A stretch of DNA of 29,435 nucleotides from JABMRP01 sp964444795 (GTDB taxonomy: Bacteria > Planctomycetota > Planctomycetia > Pirellulales > Thermoguttaceae). Under the pieces are notes generated by a model. It was not told the DNA's origin. It saw only the letters and a list, made by a program, of their open reading frames with translations, and did not search any database. Of the stretch, positions 6,953-13,972 are shown one piece after another. Every line of letters starts with the position of its first letter. Within the stretch, counting starts at the first letter, position 1. The stretch covers positions 1-29,435 of the forward strand of contig CAYUIQ010000095.1 of assembly GCA_964444795.1 (NCBI GenBank). The letters are read 5' to 3'. The translations under genes and the position numbers were made by a program.

Positions 6953-7615
6953 TCACGCCTGGTCCGACGGCCAATTGTCGGCAACGGCGTGGATTTCGGT
7001 CAGCGCGTCGATACGTTCGGCTTTCGCATGACCCGTGACGCGGTAGATCGTACCGTCGGGTCCTTTGATGCGGTGCGTGTGGTCGACGGCCAGTGGCTCG
7101 GCGACGAACACAACGAACCTCCGCGTCGTGGCACCCCGATCGCGTGTATCCTCGCGGCTCGCGCCGGCCGGCTGGATACGCGCCCGAAGGCCCGTTCGCC
7201 ATGCTTTCCAGCTTGGTTCGGCCGCGCCCCCCGAGCCTTTGGCATAGGTCGCTTTCTCGACGTCGACGAAGTCGTCGAGGCCGTGGACCAGCGCCAGGTT
7301 TCGGCAGACACACCGCCATCGCGTGTCGATCGTTGCGCGATGGACGACCAACACGGTCCAGCGGCCGCCTTGGCCGTCGATGATCACGTCGCCGAGTCGC
7401 GGCAGCGTGGTCAATTCCGAAGACGGCAAGTGCCAGGCGACGTCGCCGGCCGTATACTTGCCGCCAGATCGCCGGGCTTCGCTGGTGGTCATCACGCGAC
7501 GCAGCGCGTGGGCGACCTGGATGGTCGCGCCGCCGTCGGGGCGCGACAGCGTCACCGGCTGGAGTTGATCGGTTACGTCGGCGAAGTCGTCGCCGGGATC
7601 GAAATCGAGCGTCAT
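6953..7615 (-). CDS. Head-tail connector/neck protein
   Basis: A 220-residue soluble protein opening TLDFDPGDDFADVTDQLQPV, with strand-rich parts such as GDVIIDGQGGRWTVLVVHRA and GPDGTIYRVTGHAK. Such openings and beta-rich content occur in minor head-tail joining proteins. The start ATG overlaps the previous stop by one base (TGATG), so the two are translationally coupled. It follows capsid-accessory genes and precedes the tail terminator, which places it in the neck. Specific role (stopper versus minor tail) cannot be decided from the sequence. Confidence 0.6.
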   Translation of the reverse strand: MTLDFDPGDDFADVTDQLQPVTLSRPDGGATIQVAHALRRVMTTSEARRSGGKYTAGDVAWHLPSSELTTLPRLGDVIIDGQGGRWTVLVVHRATIDTRWRCVCRNLALVHGLDDFVDVEKATYAKGSGGAAEPSWKAWRTGLRARIQPAGASREDTRDRGATTRRFVVFVAEPLAVDHTHRIKGPDGTIYRVTGHAKAERIDALTEIHAVADNWPSDQA

Positions 7616-7830
7616 CAGGTCGTTCCTTGCGACTGCACTTCAAACGGTTCGTGACCGGCCAGTTTCTTTTCACACCAATCGACGGTCGCCTGGAGTCGCG
7701 CGAGGTACTCCCCCCACGCGACCGTTTGCCCGTCGATGGTGTACGTCGGTTTCGGATCGGCCGTCAAATCGGCCAAAATGGCCAGCGTCTGGCTCTTCAC
7801 GGCGGCAATCTGCTGGAGATCGGTCGGCAT
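7615..7830 (-). CDS. Small neck-region protein (71 aa)
   Basis: A mostly helical 71-residue protein with a conserved-looking core, YTIDGQTVAWGEYLARLQAT, then a WCEKKLAG helix. The size and helix-strand-helix outline recall small connector proteins such as lambda gpW, but the sequence is not clearly that family. It ends in a one-base overlap with the neck gene, which supports its being real and co-translated. Confidence 0.65.
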   Translation of the reverse strand: MPTDLQQIAAVKSQTLAILADLTADPKPTYTIDGQTVAWGEYLARLQATVDWCEKKLAGHEPFEVQSQGTT

Positions 7831-7839
7831 GGGTCTACC

Positions 7840-8238
7840 TCATATCACCTGGACGCGGAAACGGACGAGAATCACCTGCCCGGCGCTGGGCGTCAGCCGA
7901 AATGTAATGCGGTATTGCCGGCCGGCAACGGCAAACGCCGGGTTGACGGAGACATCGAGCACGTGCTTCAGGTTGTAACCCGTCGAGTCGACGTCCCACA
8001 GCGCGTCGGTCTGAAGCGAGTCGTAGATCAACGCGGCCACGCCGATCACGACGTCCGAGTGACCGGCAACCGCCGTGCCGGCGTCGGGATCGTTCTCGTC
8101 GAGCAGTTCGATCGAGTAGACGGCCGAGGCGATGCTCGCTTGGGTGACGGGAGTTCCGTCGGCCCCGACGACGCGTGCCAGGAGTGTTGCCGATCCGTTC
8201 TTGAAGACCGTTCCCGATATGTCCGTTGCGTTAGCCAT
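7840..8238 (-). CDS. Phage structural protein with Ig-like outline
   Basis: A 132-residue protein reading FKNGSATLLARVVGADGTPV, then SAVYSIELLDENDPD and, at the end, RQYRITFRLTPSAGQVILVR. The pattern of strands and the xxGTPV turn look like an Ig-like beta-sandwich of the kind used in virion decorations or receptor-binding accessories. The ATG at 8238 lies within the stop region of the upstream LamG gene (8-base overlap); the longer open frame to 8343 is out-of-frame LamG coding sequence and is discarded. Confidence 0.65.
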   Translation of the reverse strand: MANATDISGTVFKNGSATLLARVVGADGTPVTQASIASAVYSIELLDENDPDAGTAVAGHSDVVIGVAALIYDSLQTDALWDVDSTGYNLKHVLDVSVNPAFAVAGRQYRITFRLTPSAGQVILVRFRVQVI

Positions 8239-9322
8239 GAATACACCCCGAGGTGGCTCCCGAGTGAAAAGTATGTCCTGCCTGAACGTTGGTGGCGAGG
8301 AGGTTTCGAGCCACCGTGCCGCTAAGCCACGTCCGCCCCGCATCGACCCGATACGGCCCGGCTGCCGCGCTGGACAGCGCCGCGGACACCTCGGGCACGC
8401 CCATCGTCATCCCCGCGGGACTCACCGTCGCCGTCTTGCTCGTGCCGACCGCCGACACGCCGCACGTCGCCTCGACCGGCGCGGGCGACAGAGCCTTGGC
8501 CGTGCCGGGCGTCGGTACGGTGGCAGTGATCGCCACGGTGTCGGGGCTGGTCGTGATTTCCCCGCCGCCGGTCGCCGTGAAGATCCACTGCCGCGGCCGA
8601 ATGATGGCGTCGGATTTGGCGTGGAGGAGCATCTCCGCCGGGGTGAGGGCACGGTTCCACAGACCGACGCGAGCGATCCGCGCCGCCGCCTGGTATGTGC
8701 CGTTTTTCAGGGAGCCGATGGTCATATTGGTGGCGTTGGTGCCGATTGCCCCGGAGTAGCTCCACGAATCCCCGGTATGGACCCCATCTTGATAGAACTT
8801 GACCGTGCTCCCGTCGTAGGTGTAGCCAATCTCCACCCAGGTATCCAGAGCGATGGCAGCTCCGTTCATGCTCCGGGCCGTGCCCCCCAATATCATGCGC
8901 GCGTACTGCGAATTGTCGGAGTACATCCAGAATCCCCACGCCGAATCTCGGTCCTTGGCAAACAGGCCGTTATGCCGGGATCCGGTGTAGACCTTTGCCA
9001 GGATTGACGCGCTGATTTGCTCCGTGATGGCGTTGACGGATGCCGGATTGCCGCAATCGACGTGGTGTGCGCTCAGGCCCTTGAAATCAAGTGCGTGCCC
9101 CTTCTGGCCGAGAATCCAATCCGTGCTGGCATCCATGTTCGTCAGTGTGCCATGAATCTGATAGGGGCCCACGTCGCGGAACTCGGTGCCGGTCGACCCC
9201 AACGGAGCATGCCAATAGGCAGTCAGCCCCCGCCACAAGACGCGGGCGGTATTCCCGGCGGCGGAGCGCGCGTACCGGCCCCAGCGTGGGCGGGCGAGTC
9301 GAGACTGGGCCAACTGAATCAT
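8231..9322 (-). CDS. LamG/concanavalin A-like phage protein
   Basis: A 363-residue protein. Residues of about 30-240 form a LamG-type jelly roll: LTAYWHAPLGSTGTEFRDVG, GHALDFKG, SASILAKV, WVEIGYTYDGSTVKFYQDGV, MTIGSLKNGTYQAAARIARV and the closing LWNRALTPAEML motif typical of LamG-like family 3. A C-terminal region rich in Ala/Thr/Pro repeats (VAITATVPTPGTAKALSP) looks like a flexible stalk. In phages such domains bind surface glycans or decorate capsids. No signal peptide. Flanked by virion genes with 3-base and 8-base junctions. Confidence 0.8.
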   Translation of the reverse strand: MIQLAQSRLARPRWGRYARSAAGNTARVLWRGLTAYWHAPLGSTGTEFRDVGPYQIHGTLTNMDASTDWILGQKGHALDFKGLSAHHVDCGNPASVNAITEQISASILAKVYTGSRHNGLFAKDRDSAWGFWMYSDNSQYARMILGGTARSMNGAAIALDTWVEIGYTYDGSTVKFYQDGVHTGDSWSYSGAIGTNATNMTIGSLKNGTYQAAARIARVGLWNRALTPAEMLLHAKSDAIIRPRQWIFTATGGGEITTSPDTVAITATVPTPGTAKALSPAPVEATCGVSAVGTSKTATVSPAGMTMGVPEVSAALSSAAAGPYRVDAGRTWLSGTVARNLLATNVQAGHTFHSGATSGCIHG

Positions 9323-9325
9323 CCA

Positions 9326-9775
9326 CTAGCCCTCGAACACAAATGGCTTTTCGACGTCGTCGCGCGTCGAAGTCATCGCGGGGATCGTGGCCAACAGGAT
9401 CGCATCGTCCAGCATCGGATCGAAGTCGGCCTTGTCGCTCGGCCAGGTCGATCCGCCGTCGTCGGAGATTTCCGCAAACAAGTGGAACTCGCCGGCGGTA
9501 CTGGCGTGGTTGATCTTCGCGTGGAAGATGCCGGCCGTGCCCATGTACTTGTCAGACGAGTTATTCACGGCCGTGCCGGACAGATCGCCGCCGTCGGAGA
9601 TCGAGTCACCGGCACCGAAACCAAAGTCGTCGGTCTGCTGGGCTTGGTAGACCAGGGCCCCGTCGCTGTCCAGCTTCCAGCCCTTCCAGCCGACGTCCAG
9701 CCTCGCCCCGGAGTTGTACGTCTGCAACTGCCCCGTCTCATTGACGACAAGGAAACGAAAATAGTCCGGCAACAT
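9326..9775 (-). CDS. Phage virion accessory protein
   Basis: A 149-residue beta-rich protein with NETGQLQTYNSGARLDV near the start, a Gly/Ser/Asp-rich middle, and GEFHLFAEISDDGGSTWPSD, reminiscent of sandwich domains used in virion adhesion proteins. It starts two bases after the stop of the 44-residue gene and ends three bases before the LamG gene, so these form a tight accessory cassette. No catalytic motif seen. Function unknown. Confidence 0.65.
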   Translation of the reverse strand: MLPDYFRFLVVNETGQLQTYNSGARLDVGWKGWKLDSDGALVYQAQQTDDFGFGAGDSISDGGDLSGTAVNNSSDKYMGTAGIFHAKINHASTAGEFHLFAEISDDGGSTWPSDKADFDPMLDDAILLATIPAMTSTRDDVEKPFVFEG

Positions 9776-9777
9776 GA

Positions 9778-9912
9778 TTACACGCTCCCGTTGTTATCGA
9801 GGGCCAAGGCGGTGAACACGGAATTGACCGTGAGCAACAGATCGTTCTCGCTGCGGTTTCGAAATTCGCTATTCATCGCCAGGCCGTGGGACGCTTCTAA
9901 ATCTAGTGTCAT
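9778..9912 (-). CDS. Small 44-residue phage protein
   Basis: The open frame starts with ATG at 9912 and ends in TAA at 9778-9780, two bases before the next start. A strong purine-rich ribosome-binding region (GGAAGGGAAGGGAAG) lies just upstream. The product (TLDLEASHGLAMNSEFRNRS... then LLLTVNSVFTALALDNNG) has a hydrophobic C-terminal half that could be a short helix or strand pair. It is below common ORF length cut-offs and would easily be missed. Function unknown. Confidence 0.6.
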   Translation of the reverse strand: MTLDLEASHGLAMNSEFRNRSENDLLLTVNSVFTALALDNNGSV

Positions 9913-9940
9913 CGTTCTTCCCTTCCCTTCCGGTTTGGAA

Positions 9941-10011
9941 TGACCAATTCCCAAGGCCCAATGACCAACCGCTTGCGCGTCCTTTGGTCATTGGTCATTG
10001 GTCATTGGTCA
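9941..10011. repeat. TTGGTCA tandem/inverted repeat patch
   Basis: Four tandem copies of TTGGTCA run from 9984 to 10011. Two inverted copies (TGACCAA at 9941-9947 and 9962-9968) lie just to the left, so the region can fold on itself in several registers. It sits 15 bases beyond the stop codon (10027-10029) of the adjacent virion gene. It is too short and lacks spacers, so it is not a CRISPR array. Confidence 0.75.
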
Positions 10012-10026
10012 TTGCGGATTTGGACA

Positions 10027-10464
10027 TTAAGCAAGCTGCAGAATCCCTTCCGCGTTCCACTGGATCGTAAAGTCCGATCCGTCCGGCGTGATCGCTCCGG
10101 AAAACTCGACCCACGCGATGGGCACGGAATCCGTGTCGTCGGTGACGTGCTTGTAGACCAGCGCGCCGTCGACAGTTCGCGTACAGGCGGCCAGGGCCGT
10201 CCAGGTGACGTCGTCGGCGTCGAACTCGGCCCGGTCGTTGGCGTCGTCCTTGTTGACTGTTTCGCTGGCGAGTGCCTGGCGGGCATAGCCGGCCGAGTCG
10301 CATTCATCGAGCGTGGCGAAGCCGTCGACGGTCGTGATCCCGTCGTTTTCCGTGTCGGCCGTGGTACTGGCCATAAGCAGCGCGACCCGGATGTCGTCAC
10401 CGCCCAGATCGATCTCGCCCGCGGCGATTGCCCGCTTGGCTTCGTTGTAGATGACAGACGCCAT
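10027..10464 (-). CDS. Phage virion structural protein (MASVIYNEAKRAI type)
   Basis: A 145-residue protein opening ASVIYNEAKRAIAAGEIDLG, then DDIRVALLMAST, AGYARQALASETV, DDVTWTALAA and, at the end, GSDFTIQWNAEGILQLA. I recognise this outline from small virion proteins encoded near capsid genes in many tailed phages, where a ready-made beta-sandwich is suggested; I cannot name a numbered family. It directly follows the major capsid gene, so a decoration or head-fibre role is likely. Confidence 0.7.
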   Translation of the reverse strand: MASVIYNEAKRAIAAGEIDLGGDDIRVALLMASTTADTENDGITTVDGFATLDECDSAGYARQALASETVNKDDANDRAEFDADDVTWTALAACTRTVDGALVYKHVTDDTDSVPIAWVEFSGAITPDGSDFTIQWNAEGILQLA

Positions 10465-10527
10465 GGAGTGGTGCCCTCGATCGCGTGAATGGGGAAACGT
10501 GGCCTGCGTTGCCGATGGGAAGTGTGG

Positions 10528-11712
10528 CTACGCACCGCTACTGGAAGCCGTGCCCGTGCATTTGGCGATGTAGCGGGGGTTGATGACCGCGGCGGCACCG
10601 CGCTCGCTGGCCTTGAAGCGGATGACGATGTCCTGATTGAAATCGGCTTCGCTTCCCGGCGGCGACTGGGTGACGGTGATCGGCCAGTTTTCCATGTAGG
10701 CAAAGGCCTTGGCGAAATCGCCGATGAACCACCATGCCTTGGCCGCGTCGGCGGAAATTCCCGAGGCGATGATCCGCCGGTAGGCCAGGCGGCTTTCCTC
10801 CACCCGATAGTTGCCCAAGGGATTGGCCGCGGTGGTTGCGGTTGCCGCGTCGGCCGCCGTGTAGGTGATCTCGGCGGCGTTGAACACGCGATGGGCCGCG
10901 TGGCGATAGGCCGGCATGACCAACACGGTGCTCGCCTGGACCAGCACCGGTTCGCCCGTGTTGGGATCGAGGATGTCGGCGAAGAGTTGCTCGGCCGCGT
11001 CGACGTTGGTCCAATCGACCAACTCGTTGTCCTCCAAGACGTTGATCCAGGGAGTGGCGGCCTGGTACGTATCGTACTCGGTACCGCGCCACTTGTAGTT
11101 GTTCACAGCGCCGATCAGCAGATCGCTGAGCCGCTTCTCCTTGTTCAGGCCGAGGATTTCGCCCACCTCGGCCGCGCGGCTGAGCACCAGGTGCGTGCGA
11201 TCGAAGAAGATCGCCTCCTTGGTGACCGGCACGATGAACCCCCGCTTGGTGGTCGCCGGGGTTTCGATGTAGTCTTCTCCGAATCCCAAGCTGGGATAGG
11301 GCATTCCCGGATGGACTTCATCCGCCTGATCGGCCGTTCGCGACACGCCGGGGATCTTCTCTCCATCGAGCCGGGTGGGAACCGTGCTCACCAACTTCGA
11401 GACAACAAACGCCTCTTGCTGGTAGGCCTCCATGATCTTGGAGTAAACGACTTGCCCGGTGATGTTCAAGAATGCGGTCACGTCGACCCCGTCGCCGGCT
11501 TCCAGAAGATTCACGCCGGTTGTGTTTCGGGGGTCCATGGCGCGAACCCAGTGGTGCCCGTCGGGCACCAGCCCCTCGGCCAGATCGCGGATACTGAAAT
11601 CGTCGGCCTTGAGGTCCTTCCGGGCCAGTGCCTCGGAGAGATGTTCGACCGTCTTTTCCGGCCCGTCCAGTTGATACCGGCGTCGGAGTTCACGATATTT
11701 GATCGTTGCCAC
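10528..11712 (-). CDS. Major capsid protein (HK97-fold candidate)
   Basis: A 394-residue protein forming the icosahedral head. The N-terminus is a helical scaffold-like segment (MATIKYRELRRRYQ; LSEALARKDLKADDFSIRDL), followed by MEAYQQEAFVVSKLVSTVPT, a P-domain-like region with LGLNKEKRLSDLLIGAVNNY, ILDPNTGEPVLVQASTVLVM, and the C-terminal FAYMENWPITVTQSPPGSEA and DIVIRFKASERGAAAVINPR typical of capsid proteins. Start is GTG at 11712 with GGAGGA nine bases upstream. It lies in the canonical place after the protease/scaffold and decoration-like genes. No separate delta-domain cleavage motif is evident. It ends ASSSGA. Confidence 0.85.
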   Translation of the reverse strand: MATIKYRELRRRYQLDGPEKTVEHLSEALARKDLKADDFSIRDLAEGLVPDGHHWVRAMDPRNTTGVNLLEAGDGVDVTAFLNITGQVVYSKIMEAYQQEAFVVSKLVSTVPTRLDGEKIPGVSRTADQADEVHPGMPYPSLGFGEDYIETPATTKRGFIVPVTKEAIFFDRTHLVLSRAAEVGEILGLNKEKRLSDLLIGAVNNYKWRGTEYDTYQAATPWINVLEDNELVDWTNVDAAEQLFADILDPNTGEPVLVQASTVLVMPAYRHAAHRVFNAAEITYTAADAATATTAANPLGNYRVEESRLAYRRIIASGISADAAKAWWFIGDFAKAFAYMENWPITVTQSPPGSEADFNQDIVIRFKASERGAAAVINPRYIAKCTGTASSSGA

Positions 11713-11774
11713 GAGTGGATTCCTCCAGTATGAGAAGTATTCGATTGGAAACGTTTTGGGTTGCGTGCGGTTAC

Positions 11775-12260
11775 TTACACGCCGCTGGGGCTGGTGCCCT
11801 CGACGCCGCCGGTCATCACCGTGGAGCGGACGTCGACCAGCACGCTGGTGCCGGCGGTGGCCACGCGCTTGGCTACCCGTCCTACGGCGTACATGCTGGC
11901 CGACACGGTTGCCACCTGCTGATCGAGCAGCGCATCGCCAGCCGTGTTCTCGTCGGCGCCGATGAGGTCGCCCAGCTCAAACGTGCCGCTGGGGCAATCG
12001 AACTCGAAGACACCGGTTGTGGCGACGCGGATCGGCGTCGTATCTCCGCTGCGGCTTCGCTGCATGGCCACGCCCAGGAAGTTGTCGGCAAACAACTGCT
12101 GATTGGCCGTCTCGCTCCCCTGGTCGCTCTGTGACGATGCCGGCTTGGTGTCGTCGGTGTCTTGCCAGAGCAGATCGCCGATCTCGACGACCGTCGCCGA
12201 ATCGACCGCTGCCACCACCGGATTGGTGTCGCCGTATCGCCATCGCATCGTGTTACTCAT
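11775..12260 (-). CDS. Capsid decoration/stabilisation-like protein
   Basis: A 161-residue beta-rich protein: TMRWRYGDTNPVVAAVDSAT, then DLLWQDTDDTKPASS, FLGVAMQRSRSG, IRVATTGVFEFDCPSGTFEL and GRVAKRVATAGTSVLVDVRS. This layout (a value with a time-like state, GVAM, then TTGVFEF) matches small head proteins of the DUF2190/decoration type located just upstream of the capsid gene. It could start at the second Met (residue 5). The neighbours are protease/scaffold and major capsid. Confidence 0.7.
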   Translation of the reverse strand: MSNTMRWRYGDTNPVVAAVDSATVVEIGDLLWQDTDDTKPASSQSDQGSETANQQLFADNFLGVAMQRSRSGDTTPIRVATTGVFEFDCPSGTFELGDLIGADENTAGDALLDQQVATVSASMYAVGRVAKRVATAGTSVLVDVRSTVMTGGVEGTSPSGV

Positions 12261-12365
12261 GCCATTGTTCTCCCACTTGAAAAACGAGGTTTCGATTTGC
12301 GTGGATTGGCTGTCGGGCGTCCGCCGGACACACGCGGTGCCCGGGCAGGCTTAGCCCACGCCCTT

Positions 12366-13310
12366 TCATGTAATGGACCGGACGAAGGCCTCGGTGCCGT
12401 GACCTCCCGCCGCGCCAACGAGGTTCTGATCGCGTGCCGTCGGCTTGCCCGGACGGGCGGCGCGATCGGAAACCGACGCCACGAGCCGGGCTCTTTCCTC
12501 AATCAGCCTGCTCATCGCCGTCTCGTCGGGCGCCGCCAAGAGCGACTCGACGAACTGCTCGCTGACCACGGCCCGATCCCATCCGTCGGCCTCCTCGGGG
12601 TCGGGCAAGCCGTGCTTTTGCAGGAGTCGGGTCATGGCCGCACGTTTCCGGCGCGCCGTCTCCAGCGCGCGGAGCCGGTCAAGCTCCTCTCGGGCCGATT
12701 CGAACTCGGCCCCCTGTTCTCGTAGCAGCGTGTCAACCAGGTCGACCCGATACCGCCGCAAATCGTCGACCGTCGCCTCGGCCAGCAGCGGCGGATCCTC
12801 ACGGGGCCCACTGGTCGGTTCGCCGGTTCCCTCGAACAATCCCCGCGTGGTGGCCGGGTCGGCGACCAGATCGACGCTTTGCACCTTGGTAATGGCCTCG
12901 ACGACCAGCCGGTCGCCGCGCCGTGACGTGCGGGCACAAACGTTGTGCGAGAAGCCGACGTTCTCCGGCGCGTGCTCGGCGTCCCAGGCCAACTGCTCGG
13001 CCAGGGCGTGCTTGGGATTGAAATGGAAATCGCCGAAGAGCCCCTCGCCGGACCGCACCGCGACGTTGCGGATCGCGCCGATCCGATCGCGGTAATCCCG
13101 CGGCGAGAGCGGATCGCCCTGCGGATGGTTGACGTTGACCTTGGTGCCCTCGTAGAGCTTGGCGGCCCGGCCCAGCGCCTCGGGCAGATACGTTCGCCCG
13201 TTACGCGACTGCAGCCCGAGGATCTTCACGCCACGGACCACACCCGCCCGGCGGTCCACGCGCATCGCGACTCCTCCGGAATCGAACAGTTCTTGAAGTG
13301 TTTCGTTCAT
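12366..13310 (-). CDS. Capsid maturation protease fused to scaffold
   Basis: A 314-residue protein. Residues 1-160 have a herpes-type prohead protease outline: VKVNVNHP with a candidate catalytic His near 62, VGFSHN with the candidate Ser at 121, and SVDLVADPAT at 145-154, a hallmark of these enzymes. Residues 165-250 are charged helix (coiled coil), as expected for a scaffold that is digested during head maturation, followed by a C-terminal tail. The ATG at 13310 was chosen over a longer frame because the extra residues come from the leader region. It lies between the portal side and capsid genes. A GC-rich palindromic patch (about 12310-12355) follows the stop. Confidence 0.75.
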   Translation of the reverse strand: MNETLQELFDSGGVAMRVDRRAGVVRGVKILGLQSRNGRTYLPEALGRAAKLYEGTKVNVNHPQGDPLSPRDYRDRIGAIRNVAVRSGEGLFGDFHFNPKHALAEQLAWDAEHAPENVGFSHNVCARTSRRGDRLVVEAITKVQSVDLVADPATTRGLFEGTGEPTSGPREDPPLLAEATVDDLRRYRVDLVDTLLREQGAEFESAREELDRLRALETARRKRAAMTRLLQKHGLPDPEEADGWDRAVVSEQFVESLLAAPDETAMSRLIEERARLVASVSDRAARPGKPTARDQNLVGAAGGHGTEAFVRSIT

Positions 13311-13353
13311 CGTGTCGGGTTCCTCGATCGTGTCTGGTTCCTCGGGACAAGAA

Positions 13354-13436
13354 CAAAAAAAGAGCCCACGGCAAACCACGGGGGTCTGCGATGGGCTCTT
13401 GGAGATACCTACTGGAGGTAGGCTCTGTCAGATACC
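13354..13436 (-). terminator. Terminator/attenuator-like RNA element, copy A
   Basis: On the minus strand a tandem GGTATC...AGAGCC motif (boxes at 13436-13431, 13426-13421 and 13409-13404) runs into a hairpin with stem AAGAGCCCA/TGGGCTCTT (13400-13392 pairing with 13368-13360), followed by seven T residues (13360-13354). It ends about 44 bases before the protease/scaffold start. The first AGAGCC can compete for the same 3' arm, which would form an alternative, non-terminating structure. It shares its architecture with the element at 22033-22107. It could be a plain terminator for the 60-residue gene. Confidence 0.75.
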
Positions 13437-13471
13437 GGCTAGATGGTCAGGTTGTTATCGCTGGCTACGCG

Positions 13472-13654
13472 CTACCGCTCGATCTGCTCGACGCGGCGGC
13501 GAATATGTTGGATGGTTCCGTCTTGCACGCTCAGTTCGATTCCGGCGGTTCCGAAGAACCCCCGCTTGAGAATTTCGCCGAGGATGGCGGCCAGCGCCAC
13601 TTCCACCTGGCTCACCTTCGTCGCGTTGGTCGGCGTTTTTGCGTGCGTCATCAT
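13472..13654 (-). CDS. Small conserved phage protein (60 aa)
   Basis: A 60-residue protein with a helix (VEVALAAILGEILKRGFFGT) followed by strand-turn-helix (GIELSVQDGTIQHIRRRVEQ). I recognise this 'RGFFGTAGIELSVQDGTIQH' type of short protein from planctomycete-like phages, where it lies near head genes; its function is unknown. It lies between the portal gene and the terminator-like element. The start may be the first or second Met of the opening pair. Confidence 0.65.
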   Translation of the reverse strand: MMTHAKTPTNATKVSQVEVALAAILGEILKRGFFGTAGIELSVQDGTIQHIRRRVEQIER

Positions 13655-13730
13655 TAAGAGCCAATCTAGCGTATCGCGTGGCCCAATTCAAGCAAGTTTT
13701 TGTGCCACTTGGTGAAGTTTTGTCCCGGTC

Positions 13731-13965
13731 GGGTGCCACTGGCATTTTGCCAGTGTTTCCTGGGGCCGTAGCTTGCACTCTGAAGTGACACAACACACTA
13801 CGCGCGTTGATCGCCTTGAGGCGACATGGTATTCCGCAGTGGCGAAAGAGGCACGTTACCGTGTCGAACTCCCGGGGGTGGAGTCGATTGCCGCGGGGGA
13901 CGGTTTGCTTGTGCGGAATGCAAGCTACGAGCTAGAGAAGCACTGGCGAAACGCCAGTGGCACCC
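13731..13965. repeat. 235-bp cassette with nested inverted repeats
   Basis: Perfect 13-base terminal inverted repeats GGGTGCCACTGGC (13731-13743) and GCCAGTGGCACCC (13953-13965) bound the segment. Each lies in its own small hairpin (13737-13755 and 13941-13959). Inside is a second inverted pair, GTAGCTTGCA (13768-13777) and TGCAAGCTAC (13919-13928). The segment begins seven bases past the portal stop codon (13973-13975). A plus-strand open frame inside has a C-terminus resembling a HINT/intein-like motif, probably a relic. Confidence 0.75.
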
Positions 13966-13972
13966 AAACCGT

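Noticed and set aside
9984..10011. Possible CRISPR array or VNTR (TTGGTCA)4
   Set aside because: Seven-base units without spacers are too short; better described as a simple repeat patch.
10489..11733. Plus-strand frame of 414 codons
   Set aside because: Antisense to the major capsid gene, whose translation has coherent capsid motifs.
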